Shown: positions 11,935 to 26,900 of the stretch, one piece after another
How positions within the stretch are numbered: position 1 is the stretch's first letter
How the letters are laid out: every line of letters starts with the position of its first letter
Notes under the pieces: model-generated
The model's input: only the letters and a program-made list of their open reading frames with translations
The model's database searches: none
What the model was told of the DNA's origin: nothing
NCBI GenBank assembly: GCA_958510875.1
Contig: OY294067.1
Span: 151,850,962-151,914,961 of the forward strand
Reading direction: 5' to 3'
DNA length: 64,000 bases
DNA from: Endomychus coccineus
Taxonomy: Eukaryota > Arthropoda > Insecta > Coleoptera > Endomychidae
Made by a program: the position numbers and the translations under genes

Positions 11935-14900
11935 CTGAAACAAAAATGATTGAATTCTAAATCTGACAAAAGCGATGGTAATCATTAAAATATTATATTG
12001 AAAAGTAAATTGTGAACAAATCTCAAATTCACATGTCAGTTTCAAGGCGTAACAATTGTGAGCACACAGTGGTCTCAGAATGAGTTTTATTAACATTCAA
12101 CTGAAATTATATAACTTCTGATAATAAGGAATATGTGGATGCATATAAGATACGTGGGTATGGCAGAACCTGTGATTGGAATGAAAATATATTGACACAC
12201 TTATTGCCTATGGGTAAATTTTAAATACCTATTGGATCCTATAAATAAGAAATAACCACCTAATACGTCATACTAACACATCAGTTTACTATTTTCGTTT
12301 GTACGTTTAATTCACGTCACTAAGGCGCGCGGGGACCCCTTAAACTAATTGCACTAAGCACTGAGCGTCTTTATCGCATTAATTCCAATCGAAAATGTAA
12401 CGTCGCAACAACGAACGAAAGACGAATGATGGAAAATGTAGCACATTATAGTGTAAAATATATGAATATGTATGTTGAAAACCACTGCAAAGCAATGTGT
12501 ATATAGTCCAAGACGTCATATTTCAACAAAGTAAAGATATTCTGGCTAGAAATAAATTACACTGCTGTGAACTACCCACAATTTCAATGTGTTTAATTTA
12601 TGACTACGAACGGAAAGGACATTACTGGTTTGTATCAGCTTTCTACATAAACACCATTATAAATATTACTAAGAAATACGTAGAAATTTAAAGTGCTCAA
12701 TTGATAATGATTGTATAAGCTTGACTTATTGATTGTACATCAGTTCTATATCGTCACGTTTTATGTAAGTCATCTCCAGGACATATATTTTATAATAATT
12801 GGTTTCTTTAGCTAAGCTATTAACATTTTTATAATCAAAACAATGTTTAGCAAGGGCTTGATTCTAGTACTGTACTTGTGGCCATACTTTCTTTTTTGTA
12901 AATATTGTTTAGAGATTTTAGTGCATAAGGATGATTATTTCTTAATTATAGTGCTATAGCGTATCCACAGTGTGAACTTTTAATAATGACTCTTGACCCA
13001 GGTATGAATTACATATAAATTCTCGGGTAATAGGACACACTAACACATTGCTTATTATTTCCGTCTTTACGTACGTTTCAGTCTCATGACCAAGAAGACG
13101 TATCAATGTCTAAAACGGAATTTCTTAAAACTAATTGTATCAGCACAAAGTGTCCTTTACGCGCCAATTTCAATTAAAAATGCCCACGTCGCCGAAACGA
13201 ACAGAAACACGAGTAATCGAAACTGTAACGCATTAATGTTTTAATTACTTGAACATGTATCAAGAATCCACTGTTTAGCAATTTTCTTATAATATTCGAA
13301 GTCATTTCAAGCAATGTTTGAATACGACTGAAACCAAAAAATATAACTCTCAAGTATCCACTTTCGAACCAGATGTTAAAGATTCATGAGGTAATTGGTG
13401 CAATTGGACGCGTTGTGCTGACACCATTAGTTTTAATAAATCCCGTTTTAGACATTAATACGTCTTCTGATGATGGTCATCACACCGAAATGTTTATAAA
13501 GACGAAAATAATAAGCATATGTGTTGTGACCTATTCCCCGAGAATTTTTATATAAGTGTGAACTCTTTTATAGATTAACTATTTGATCATTCAAAACTAC
13601 AATACTATTATCTTTAAAATTCTTCGAAATTGATACTTACTCCAAAATATTCAATTTGACTTCTTTGTTGTACATGCAATGTACAACAAATGTATAAAAT
13701 TATGATTATGTTCTTAAAGTTTGATTATTCTCAAGTGATCTTAAAAGCGTACATTGAAACTGCGTCCTGTCTGGATTAGGTATTAATGGATTGATCAATA
13801 GGCCTTACAAAACCTAAGACATGGCCCACGTAGTATCGAAACAAGTTTGTTTCTGAGAACTACCATATTTCAAAAGGACGTTGCCAACCATACCCAACAA
13901 TTTTTATTCTTTTCGAACAATATATATAACGAGTTTCTGGCAGTGATTGAAGGTTTCAATTTGAAAAGCGAAACACCGAAATAAACCTCACCAGCATTTA
14001 AAACTCTTTTCAATTGGGTAAATGAGTGTAAATATAGTAGGTGCTCCACAAGACATGAACATCGTTCGATATATATCCACTACGCCAAAAGTGATGGGAC
14101 CAAATCCTCGACATGATCTCGAGTCATCGACGTGTCAAAGGGTGCAAACTTGGTGAAACCATAGGCTTATCATATGGCTAAGAGGTTTCAAATCTCCCCG
14201 AAAAATTGGGTATTTAAAAGTAATCAGCTAGAAAGATGCCCCGTTTGCTCAAAGTCAAATGGAATTATCACGGATGGTTTTGTCATTTGGCAAACAGGAA
14301 GTACGTAAGGATAATTTTTTCTGCATGGAATCGTTTGTTGAAAGTTCATGAATTCGATTTTTCGATTTTTTAAAATGGTACAATTGATAATGAAATGATT
14401 TGATAAATGAACATTCAATGCTTTCTTGTTTGTAGTTTTTGATCATTGTGTTTTATGGTTTCACAATGTTTCAAATCTGCAAAATTGCATTACATAAATT
14501 TATTATACATTGAAAGCGATTCCAGCTGGAACTGTGAAAGATGTTATTTTGGCACGTGTTCGCATACACAATTTCTTAATTATTTCAGTGACTATATGAA
14601 ACTTTTTCTTTATTACATAAAATAGAATTTGGAGTTAATAATAATGATTAATGATGAAAATTAAAATGGAAAGAATTCTTCAAAAAATGATGAAAGATTA
14701 TTCTTTCTTCGCATTATTATTCATCTAATTGGTTCATATATATAAAATTAAATTCATACTGGGTCAAGAATCTTTATTATTTCTAATTGGTTCATGATGT
14801 ATTGTATAATCCAATATTGAATGTGCAGTTTATTTCGAACTCCCACTCATATCGGTTCATATTTTGCAATATTTCAAATCATAATTGCTCACCAAAAACA

Positions 14901-17900
14901 CAATAACCTACTCACTGACAATTACCACCCTTTTTCGCACAGTTTGTAATATCAATTGACACGTTGACTGTCACGAGCATCACCCGTGATTCTCAACTAG
15001 TCCTTCATATAATAAATGAAAATCACGGGCGCTGCAGGAATGGCTTTTAATTTGAATGTGATAATATCGATGAATGTGAAATTACTTAATAATTCAGCCT
15101 GTACCATCTGTCATCAGCGATTTTCAAATGGGGATATGATAATCTAGTAGAGTTTAATGCAACAAAATTCTCCAGGAAGGCGGATCTCACAATCCCTAAT
15201 ATGATAATATCAGGTACAACTATTCATATACATGCTCGGGATTACCACCAACATCACCCTCTCATGGGATGATCATCTTAGGTTCATTGCGAAAACCGCT
15301 TCTCAAAAACTTGGTTTTATATTCCAAGAGCTACTTTACATCTCAGCAGCTCTTCATAATCTACAAAGCACAGATTCTACCTGTCCTGAAGTACTGTTCA
15401 CATGTTTGGACTTCGGCTCCCAAAAATACGCTGAAGCTCTTGGAATCTATCCAGAAGAGAGCTATTGATGATGTCACACTTACGGATTCATTGACCTCTA
15501 TAGAACATCTTAGAAAGGTAGGCGATCTCTCCCTTTTCTATAGATATTTCCATTGTAGGTGTTCATCAGAAATCTCGTCTGTTGTTCCACGAGAGGTTCC
15601 AGATAGGGGGCTCAGACGAGCTCAAGCTAGTCACCCTTTCATAGTCAAGCTGCCGAACTTCTTCCTACCAGACTTTATTTTTCTATCGAGCGGCGAAGTT
15701 GTGAAACTCTTTGCCTAGTGAAGTCTTCCTTATGCCTATAACCTCCAAACCTTCAAGAAAAAGCCTTTCGCAACATTCCCCCGGTGGTTCACAATATGTT
15801 CTTAGAAACTCATCTTCCTCTCGTATAGTTAAAGAGTAGAAAAAACTGCCTATACAGATCTTTAAAAATAATAAATTTAGCGTCTACAAACTGTGTATAA
15901 AGGGAGACATATTGAGAATAAAAATTCGATTTTTACGGTTTCTTTTATATCTTCTTAGGTAGGTTGAATACAGTCTTTATTGAATTAATCAGGTTTAGGT
16001 ATATTTATGAAATATATTATTATAAGAATTTGTATTCTTCTCAAACAACCAATATTATCATCATTTTTATGATAGATGTGACTAGCATTTTACTAATCTG
16101 TCATTCAAATATTTCACAATTAGAATGAAACATTGGAAAATATACTGATGACGATCACCCATTTGAGAAATGTATTCTAAAATATTAATACACTGGCATG
16201 TAATTGCACTTACTTTGAACCACTTGGAGGGCTAGTAGACAAATCCAGAGGAGAACAATTATGATCTAGGCAACATTCTGCATCTACAAAAATTATAATA
16301 GTTACCAGCAGTTATTACTAAAGAGATATAACATACCAACTGAGAATCCAAAACCTGTATTGACGTTGGTATTCACATATTTCTCAAACCGAATTAAATT
16401 TTTCAATGTATCTATCACAGCATCTGCCATTTCATTCTTCTCTTTTGTTCTTGGTAATACTACATGTTTCAGACTAGTTTCACCAGGAAGCAAGGGTCCC
16501 TCGTAATCTTTCACTAAATGTAATGCAGCTGCATTTATATTCAATAATTTTAATTGTGAAGATATAGCAATGGTACCATTTTCTACAACAGAAGAAACAT
16601 CTTATTACAAACACATCTATTATTATTAGTACCGTGCAAGCATACTTATACTTAGATAATCTTAAAATAACAGACTAGGAACAACATAAAATTATAAACA
16701 AAAATTTTGATTACACCAAGAACAAAAATGTAGAAACATGTCAACAACAAATAGAATAAAATAAAATCAATCCTATTCTCATAGAATTTGCAGTATAAAA
16801 TAATTTTATATGAGCTGTATCCTTTTTGAATCGATTATAATCATTCAGAATTTCGACATAATGCTATATATTTTTAGTTTTGTTCCATAGAGTATACATC
16901 AGAGAAGAAGATAGACAGTTTCGTTTTCTTATGGTGGGGATGAAATTGACAAAATGAAGAGTATGAAATGACAGTGATGATTTTCGGAGCAGCTTCTTCT
17001 CCACCTTCTGCTCAGTTCGTCATGAGAAACAACGCGAACGAGAGAGGAATTTCCTGGAGTAGCGAAAGTAATTTTGGAACAACATTATATAGATAATCAC
17101 CTGGATAGTGTGGATACTGTAGAAGAGGCATTATATTTGAAAACTAGTGTCGGAGAGTTTCACAGGAGAAATGCATTACATATAAGAAAGCAACTACAAA
17201 GATGTTCCGGAGCAAATCCCACGAGAACAAAGAACAAGGGAAATGAAACAAATGGAAATTGAAAGAGAATTGCAAACAGAAAGTGTATTACATTGGAATC
17301 CAAACGAAGATTGTTTTCTGTTCAACGTCGAACCGAAAGAAATTTCTCAAATTTTGGACAGAAAAATAACAATTACCAAGAGAAAAATGTTGAAAATTGT
17401 AATGTCAGTTTTCGACCCTCTTGGATTTCTTTGCGAATTGAAGGAGAACAATGGAAATGACGGAATTTTTTAGAATGATGAAAAAAAGTTGACTCATAAG
17501 GTCACCTGCCTGGTTGCTGAGAACCATTCGAGTTTTCAAAGGAAGAGTTTTTAAAGGTACCATAGTACCATTCTCTGAATTACCAGAAGTGGAAAATGCC
17601 GAATAATTATGGATAAAGTGTGTACAGGAAGAACGTTTCAAGGAAGAAATTCGAAAATTGGATAATAATAAGCCTGTGAAAAAAAAAACAAGTCATTTAT
17701 ACAAATTATCACCTATGTTAGACAGTGAAGGCTCTTTGAGGATAAATGGAAGAATAGGAGAATCAGAAGATATTCGTTATGAGACGAAGTATTCAATGAT
17801 TCTTGACAGAAGACATTTCACGCGTCTTTTGATACTTCATTTTCAAAACAAAGCCGGACATCAGGGTCAAGAATTTGTTTTGAATGAGTTACGACAGAAG

Positions 17901-20900
17901 TTTTGGATTTTACAAGCTTGTGCTTCTATCAGGAGTGCATGGAATTTATGCAGATGCAGGAATATCAGAGCCAATACCCATAGTCCCAGAAATATCTCCA
18001 CTCCCGAGGTGTAGGGTACGTGATTTTGTTAGACCATTTTGTTAGACAATTATACCGCGCTCACAAGAAGAACAAAGTGGCATGAGAAGGCGAATAATTT
18101 AGCCGTTAGAGACGTTGTCATAATGGTTGATGGTGATTTACCTAGGAACTATTGGCTAGGAGTGGTCGAAGCTGTTTTTGTTGGAAAAGATGGACAAGTA
18201 ATGAGCGCAGATGTTAAAACGAAGACCCGTCGTGAAATTATGCTCTCTAGATATTGGATGAGATACTTCAACAAATGCTCATTTTTTATTATTTTGGGGG
18301 GAGAGAATGTTACAGTTTATTGATATTATTTGCCCTTTTCTAAGATAACTCTGGTCTTATATATGCAGTTGCTTAGGTAATGTGTTAATAAGGAACGATT
18401 TTGATGTATGCTTCTGCAGAAGATGGTAATCGGGGGCAAGTCACATGATTTTTCCGAGACGGTGAAGTATCTGGGAGTCACCTCAACCATACACACGTAA
18501 TTAATTTTCTGATCAAATTTGACAAAACGGGACGTGAGAATATGCAGTAGTAATACCACAAGTGATTGAATTTTCGCGATAAGTCTGTCGATTAATTTCT
18601 GAACGAAACTGAATTGTTTCGAGAAAACACCACGAGTCCGCAGGACGAGTGGTGTTTTCTCGAATCAATTCAGTTGAGATCACAAATGAAAGACAGACTT
18701 ATGAGATAAATTCAATCACGAGTGGAATTTTATTAGACTATTCCACAAACAAAGTGAAAGATAAAAAATCTGAAATTCGGCAGGATTAGAGGAAATTGGC
18801 AAAAAAGTTGACCTGAGAAATTAATAAATTTTAATGAACAGAAAACATTGACATGGAAAGAAATACTTATTCAATTCAACCAACAATAACATAACATACT
18901 GAAATATTTTTCAATTATAATTATGAATGCGTGCACAGCGTAATCACTTATATTTGACGTTTAACTGTCACATGCACTGTAAACAAATCTGAAAACACCG
19001 AACTTGATAGGCCAATCAGGGTCAAGAGTCAAGTTTGGTATTATCGGTAATCCGAACTTGACTAGAGCTTCTGATTGGTTCATTTCACAAGTGAGTGAAA
19101 TAGTCATTAAAAAGACAATTCTGTTCTGTAGAGGTAGAACATTCTTCTATTTCCAACACTCACTTTTCTATCAGGTTCAGTATTTTTGTGTGGTGGCAAC
19201 TATTGTTCATAAAAAATTCAAAAAATTGAACATATGATGTAACACATACCTTGTAGATTCGTGATGAAATCTGCATTTAGAACACTAGATATGTTTTGTG
19301 TTGACGCCAACTTCAATAACAACAACGACCAGACGATATCCAACCACACTGAAGGCTTACCAGCTTCAGCAGACGACAACTGAGGTTTCAAAATCTGAAA
19401 TTATGATTTATTATAGGTTATGTCCCGCGTTAAACATTACGTAAGTAGTTTTAAGACTTAAGTAAACTGGATAGTCTCATGTTCAATTGAGATATCAAAA
19501 GACCGGCAATTTTTGAATATCAAATTCAAATTAGCCGCATCTCATACATGAATTCACTTGGTGGTCTAGTGCAAATTAGAAGATCAGCTCATATAATATT
19601 ACTGAGGTTTCTTGTAATTACACTTATTTTTAAGACTTTTGCTGAGCGTTAAAGTTATTTAAGATAATATGGTAAAAACCTCGTTAAGAAATTGAAAATG
19701 GTTTTCCCCAAATTAATGAAAACAATAAGGTGAAAGCAAAATACCTATTGCGGTTATGTTTATGTCCTGACAGAATGGTCAAAGACATTTCAAAATGATG
19801 TTTAAGGTACTTAATATAAATAAAATTTGATGTTACAGAAAGTGACTATTTTAATATTAAATAGACATTGCTATCCATTATTTCTGTTTTAGAAATCTAA
19901 ATCGAACGATTTACTTCTACTTCAGCTACCTTCATGGATCCAACTTGCAATGACAATGTTGGAGATTCCGATTCGTCAAGCCGACCACAGACAGAATTGT
20001 GTAAGGCACAAACTGTCACGATACGCTGCCACGATGGCTATCTGCCGATGTTTGATTATCTTAGGGGCGATGCGTCGTGTGTTGTGGTTAAACAGAAATT
20101 TTCTCCCAACGTGTGAGGAACTCCGTTTTGATATTTATTAATAGCAGGCTTATTGTTTCCAAATAAATTTACTACCCATTAACTCGCAACCAAGGTCATA
20201 GAAAATAGTATGATTTTGTACAATTGCTTAAATCATAACATCAGTTCATTTTAAAATAATTGTGGATGCTATTTCCATTCAAACCCAGTTGATTCGTTTG
20301 TTTTAAATAAAAGCTGCTCTAGAGGGATTGATTACAAAAGAATTACAGATATTAGTTGTGTCCACATAGAATATTACCCGAATTTCTATAGTACTGATAG
20401 TTCAAAAGCTAGGGAAATTTCAATCCCAAAGTTTACATTTAATGCGTATTTATCATATATTATTAGTAATATAATAATGTTTCGCTGAGTTGATATCAAT
20501 ACAAATTGCAAATTTTTATATTCAAACTATAATTCATTGTTCCCAATTTTTTGGAAGCCTTTCGTGAACATTTGGATAGTTGGAATAACTTATATTAATA
20601 TGTTTCCAATTTCTTTGTTTTATAAATTTCAATTGTAAACGTGGTTAAATTTTGATTGGCATGCTTATTTCTATCGTTGCAAGATATCCTGTAGTTATAT
20701 TATTATTACTATTCAAATTTAATTAGCAAACACTAGATTTTTCATAAATTCTCTCATTTATCAATAATTGGAAATATATGTTATTTTTATTATATCTGCA
20801 TTATAAAATTTTCCACCTTACAAAAGAAATATTCCAATCTCTACACGAATTTATATCATATGCTTTTTATTGGATTCCTATTTCAAGTACCTATGGGTTA

Positions 20901-23900
20901 TGTCTCGTTAATTCAATTATTCCGAAACTGATAAAGTGGACGCATTTAGATGATTGTCGTATTTTTACGTCCTCGCTATTCCGAATGTAAAGCTATTTCT
21001 GATGTGTTGGAATTTCATGTTTAACATGGCCGCAATTTATTTGAATGAAACTTTATTGTTTCCAATTTATTTAACAGAAGGTGGCTGCATACAATAAAAA
21101 TTCTCAAGTAATAAAAATGATCTTTAAAATAATGCTGAGATCTGATGGATAGTAAATTAATGTGTTAACTACATAATAGGTATAGTTGCAGTTGATTGAT
21201 TTCCTAAATACTCCTGAAAGGCGCGTCATTGTTTACATCATTCTTCTGTTCCCAGGTGCCCAGTGATAATTAAAATTAAGGAACGATGCGAAATTCAAGG
21301 CTATCTGCAAGTTATCTTTAAATTTATTCATCACGAGGTACCCGTGTATCATAAAAATGTTACAAAGAATGGAAATTCTTGTTGAGATCTGGCAATGATT
21401 TTAAAATGCGGATCTGATAATCTAGTATAGTTTAATGCAACCAAAACTCAAGCTTGCATCTTCTCCAGGATGGCGGGTCCCACAATCCCTACTATGATGA
21501 TGTCAGGTAAACTATTCCTTGAAGTCTTCCATATCCATGCCCGGGATCACCACCAACAGCTCCTCACATGGGATGATCACAAGGTCCATTGCGAAAACCG
21601 CTTCACAAAACTTGGTATTCCGTGCCAAGAGCAACTTTACATCCCAGCAGCTCCTCATAATCTAAAAAGCACAGATGCGACCTGTCCTGAAGTACTGTTC
21701 ACATGTTTGCAGTTCGGCTCCCAAACAGACGCTGAAGCTCCTGGATTGTATCCAAAAGAGAGCTATTGATGATGTCACACTTACGAATTCATTGACCTAG
21801 AGCATTGTAGAAAGGTATCTATAGATATTTTCATTGTAGTATGACGTGTACCTTGTCGCTTTTCGGTAAACTGCTTACTGCGGTAAGCTTCAAATCCTTG
21901 GGCGCCAGATTTTTCTAAAGGTTTACTCCTTTTAGAGGACTTCTGCTAGGGTCCTCTCCACAAGGCTTGTCATTATGCTATCTATAGATAGCCTTGTCCA
22001 TAGGGTAGCTACAGTGGAGTAAAACCAGGGCCCATTGGGCAGAAAACAGTATCAAAATTGTAGGCTTTAATTACAATTGATACCTGGATAAAACTTAGCT
22101 CGTTAAAAGATGGAGCAGAAATAATTTAATAAAACGGGGAATTCCAAATATTAAAATATATAATAATAATTTTAACAAGTACACTTTCAGAATAATTAAT
22201 GGAATGCAATTGAACGGTATTATTTACAAAAATTTTCCCAGACGGAAAATGTAAGGAAGCTCAAACGGTATATGAAAACTGTTACAACATATTTATTTGA
22301 CGATATGTTCGGTATTTAAATTCAATTCAACGGTACGAAATCGGTTGATAAATGATTCACAATTATCAATTTGCGGAAAATATAAATCAAACAGTTCCTA
22401 ACGTAATAAGCGGTGTTCGGTAATTTATTCAGAAAGCGGTATTACGTGAAATGTTTATAATACACTACGATATGTTGAGCGGTTTAAATTCGGTCGGATC
22501 GGAAGATATTGACTTGCACTAGTTTTCCGTTTGTACGATATCAGATTTTACGGTATTTTCGGATAATTACTCTGAGTGAGTTTATTCTGTCAGATCACCC
22601 ACCCTTGTATTAGCTATCCACGGTAAGTGCCCAGTAATTGTATAACAGTGTTAGATTTCATACACTTGGCAGATTCAGAATTTTAGACAATTAGGGCTTA
22701 TACTTCCGGTATCGGCACAGCGTGCACAAACCCTAACTATCGTATCTGCAATAACCCCTACATCCACGGCCGGGGCTTCTCATACGAATAAGGGGTTATT
22801 ACGATTCTCAATCACACAACCACCCCAGCTTATACTTCCGGTACAGGCACAGCGCGCACAAGCCGTTGGCGGTTTGGTCGTCTATGATATACTTATACTT
22901 CCAGTACAGGCACAGCGTAAATATGCCAAAGACGCCCCTGTCGTTCAAACATACACACTCTGTACACACTATACAATTACTTGAATATTTCGAATCACAT
23001 GCGGATTCAAATCGTGTGCGGTCCGACCTATGACGGGATAAACTCAAATATAACAATTTAAATTACTGAAAGCTACGGAACTCAGATATCATACAATAGA
23101 ACATTGCCAATCATAAACTACGGAAATCAATATATCGTAATGCCCAAAAATATAAATTATTAAGCTATCATTTACCTTATGTAAAAATTCACTAAACGGA
23201 ACACACTATTGTTAAATTCACAGTTCAAATCTGACTTTAACTCGGATAATTATTAATTCACTTTGATTCTTATAATAATCACACTTCAACTGTTCTGATT
23301 GAAAATCAAAATCAGAAAAGAGCAACTGTACTATTTGAAAATCAAAATCACCAAAGAGCAACTGTATTGATTGCTAAGCAAAATCACCAAAGAGGACGAT
23401 CTTTTGTCTGTCACGGCTTTTATATGTTTTCGAGGTTCTGGACAGGTCCGCTCCACCAATTCCTTATTTTGTGCCGAGGGTTTTTTACTCATGTCCCGAA
23501 CAATGCTTAAAAGTGACGCTACTTTTTAGATCTAAAATTCGCGCACATGATATCACACCAGTTCCTCTCGGCGCAATAAACAAATGTTATCGAAGTTTTT
23601 TGGTTGTTCGCCCTTTTTATACATGTATATATGTATATTTTGTATAAAGTTTGATGCGTCAACTTGCCAGACCCCCGTTTTTGCAACATATTTTATCGGA
23701 ATGAATGCAATTTTCAAACGGACATGAATTCGATTCATTCATTTAAATAATTACACTTATTCAAAATTACGGAGATTTGGAAAAGTGACAATCACGGAAT
23801 ATACATTCGGAGTTCACGCATATCTATTGAAATTATGAACTGTTCAAACGGAATTTACGTGTAATATTCGTATTTACTGCCTGATCTGAAATAAATGATA

Positions 23901-26900
23901 TTTCAAAATGTAAGCTTCCTTACAGTAGGTGTTCATCAGAAATCTCGTCTGCTGTTCCACGAGATTCCTGATACCCGGCCTAGACGAGCTCAAACCAGTC
24001 ACACCTTATTGTCAAGCTTGATACCTGCCGAACTTCTTCCTACCAAACTTGTGTTTTCTATCAAACATCGAAGTTGTGTAACTCTTTACCTAGTGAGGTT
24101 TTTCCTAATGCCTATAACCTCCAAACCTCCAAGCAAAATTCGAATGCCTATCTCGCCTCCCAACATTCCACCGCACGATGTTCTTTGAACATTATAAGTA
24201 TCCCTCTCGTGTAGTCAAAGTATAGATAAAAAAGTAGTACAATATTAACAGCCAAAATTAGAGAGCTAACTTTGACCCGACTTTTTGACATAATAACAGA
24301 CTAGGAAGGATAGGAGTTGAACTATCCATTCTAAAATGCATTATATCCCTCAAACTGTGCCCTGTCAATGTTTGAATCTCCAAAAAGTAAGACCGACAAG
24401 AAAACAACTGAGCATAACACTTTAAGTTCAGAATGGTACAAGCTGGCCAAGTACCCCTGACACTATGTTTCCTTGATTATTATTAAAAGCCAGTAAGCGG
24501 GACATATGAGAGTCAGTAACGGCTACAGTTGCTTTTTTTTCACAGCACTATGGCTCGTTGGCTTCAGTTTTCTGATGATCAGTAAAAGGCCCTGCAAGCT
24601 GTTGTTGAGGGGATGAAAGAATCTACCGCCAGCAAATGCTACTCTCCGAAAACAACCCTCCTAAATAAGTCGACTAGTATTTATCCCAAAGAAAGAAAAA
24701 TTGATACAGACACAGTTTTAACCAAAGAAAAGGAACAATTGTAGTGGGAGTGGATTCTTCATATTGAATTTCTAGTTACAAGGACACAGTTGTATGAAAT
24801 AGGGGCATCTAGAAACCCAGCTGGATAATACTTCAGATACCACCCTGAGTAAAGGGATTCATGAAAATTTCTGGAACTCCCAACTCTACACTCACAGATA
24901 TTCCTTCACCTTTCAAATCAAGTTTATTTTGGCCATCGCCAAAGTTGAATACATCAAATTTCAAACCTTCTGTGACTACCTCGGAATCGTGAAACCATGA
25001 AAAAAAAAAGAAGAGCAAAACCAACGTGCACTATAAAAGAAAAGAAAGCGGGAAAACAATATTGTTGAAAAATCCACGAGTAAAAAAGCAATGAGCCAGG
25101 CGTTGGTAACGACCAAGAGGATTATGAGGGTAATGGAGAAGTCAATGAAGAACATGTGAATAATGAAATGTGTCAAGATGACATTCAAGAGGATAGCTAT
25201 ATCGTCGTGTGTTATGATACAAAATACTATCCAGGAAAGGTTTTGGAAATAAATCCAGATGACAATAAAATAAAGACTGGTATAAAGTTGACCAAAAGGT
25301 TGGAAATGTCCAGTTTCTGATGACATAATATAGTAACCAAAAAGTGACTTTGTTGAGATAATCAATGCCATAAACAAAAGAGGAGTTTTCAATATCCCTG
25401 TAATGAAGAAATGTTAATGTTTGTTTAACCTACTTCTTACGTACTTTTCACTTACTGCAATGAATAGAAATCAGTAAATATCGAGTGTTTGTACGAAACA
25501 AGGGTGTTCAGAAAAAGGGCCATGCAAAACTCAATAGTCCCATTTATGAAAAACGTCAGTATTTGGTGCATGAAGTGTTTTTAAATTTTAAATGTTATGT
25601 TATATTCCTTACAGGAGCGTATATTGCTGCTCAACTAGAAAAGTGTACAATTGAACTTGAGCCTAAACGAGTTTTGGCATAATATATAACTAATGATAAA
25701 TTTCGAAAAATTGCTTATTATTAAGCGGCCATATGTCGTAAAATGTTATATTTCATACTATTTTATTTAAATAACAAAGTGTATTTTTTTTACAATTTAT
25801 CATTTTTGTTGATTATTTCAGGTATCTGTATTGTCAGAATAACAGTGCAATAGAGTCGCTTTTGAAAAGCCGCTAATACTGACAGCTACACATTTTTCGC
25901 TTTGTTCCAAATATATTATATCTCATATATTTGGTTTGTTCATTTTTCATTTTCTGTCAATAAAATTGTTCGAGCGACGTAACCATCGAAGAAATTTAAT
26001 CAAACCTGCACCGAAGCAGTTTGAAAATTTATTCCAAGCAAATTCATAAAGAGGTACGACAAAACAACCAATCGGTTAAAATTATAAAAAATTTGTTGCT
26101 AAGCAATAAATTCTGGGCTGGTAATGTAATGTTGCACATTACCGTCGAAACTTAGTGAAGTTGAATGACAGTATGAAATAAAGTAATACTTTTCAAAATT
26201 AATAAATTTGTGCAGACATAATGTCTAATAAAGACACATGTATACATGCTGAAGATGTTATCCCTAGTCCCTAATGGTGGCCTTCCTGGCTATCGTCAGC
26301 GAAAATTTCTGAATTTGCTGTGAAAGTATTGCATCTGCAGCATCGTTAAGAACCAATTTACAAGAAGTATTACGTGAATCCGTTTCATTCAAATGCTGCA
26401 TTTCACCGCGCCCTTCCATGCGAATAAGAAATTCGTTCACGAATATTAACTTTCATAAGCGAAGCTAGTATCGTATCTTATCGAAGACAAAATGTTGAAA
26501 TTCGTTACTGTCGTTACAGATAATTATTATGCCAAATGGTGCACAATCCGAATCTTTTCATTATGTTATCGACGATGCTGTTTAAACAATAAATATTTGG
26601 AGAAAATCCTCTGTATGCTGAGACCACTCGAACCTATTCTGCATCATAATAGACAATGTTGACTGCATGAAAATACAAGCCTTTAGTAATACGAGGCTCT
26701 GAAGTTGAGAGTGAGATAACCCAAATTCTTTTATATCTAACAGCTACCAAAGTAAATAAAATATAAGAATTTAAAATAAAAAGATAACCTTATCATAGTG
26801 ATCTTATTATAAATAATGATTCTTTACACCTGATATTTCATAAAATAACACTTAATTGTCATATAGACGGACTTGTTAAAATGTCCGTTATTGACGAATT

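Larger units (their letters stand above)
21838..23925 (-). mobile_element. LTR-like insertion inside the LINE copy
   Basis: The uninterrupted LINE at 15550-15570 reads CATTGTAGGTGTTCATCAG. Here it is CATTGTAG, 2.1 kb, then GTAGGTGTTCATC, giving an apparent 4-bp GTAG duplication. On the minus strand the insert starts TGTAAGGAAGC. Near its other end TGGCGCCCAAGG (21902-21891) resembles a retroelement primer-binding site. I read it as the long LTR plus a bit of leader of a Gypsy-like element. No coding region. Exact LTR ends are uncertain. Confidence 0.55.

Noticed and set aside
18630..18655. GAGTCC...GGACGA resembling hammerhead stem II in the 18.6 kb MITE
   Set aside because: CTGATGA and GAAA cores are both missing; it is the tip of a palindrome.
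22808..23056. Minus frame with repeated LCLYxKYK
   Set aside because: Arises from the three non-coding motif repeats in the LTR-like insert.
24976..25392. 138-codon hydrophobic minus-strand frame, membrane-protein-like
   Set aside because: Antisense to an acidic transposase-derived frame; hydrophobicity is the mirror of the acidic codons.
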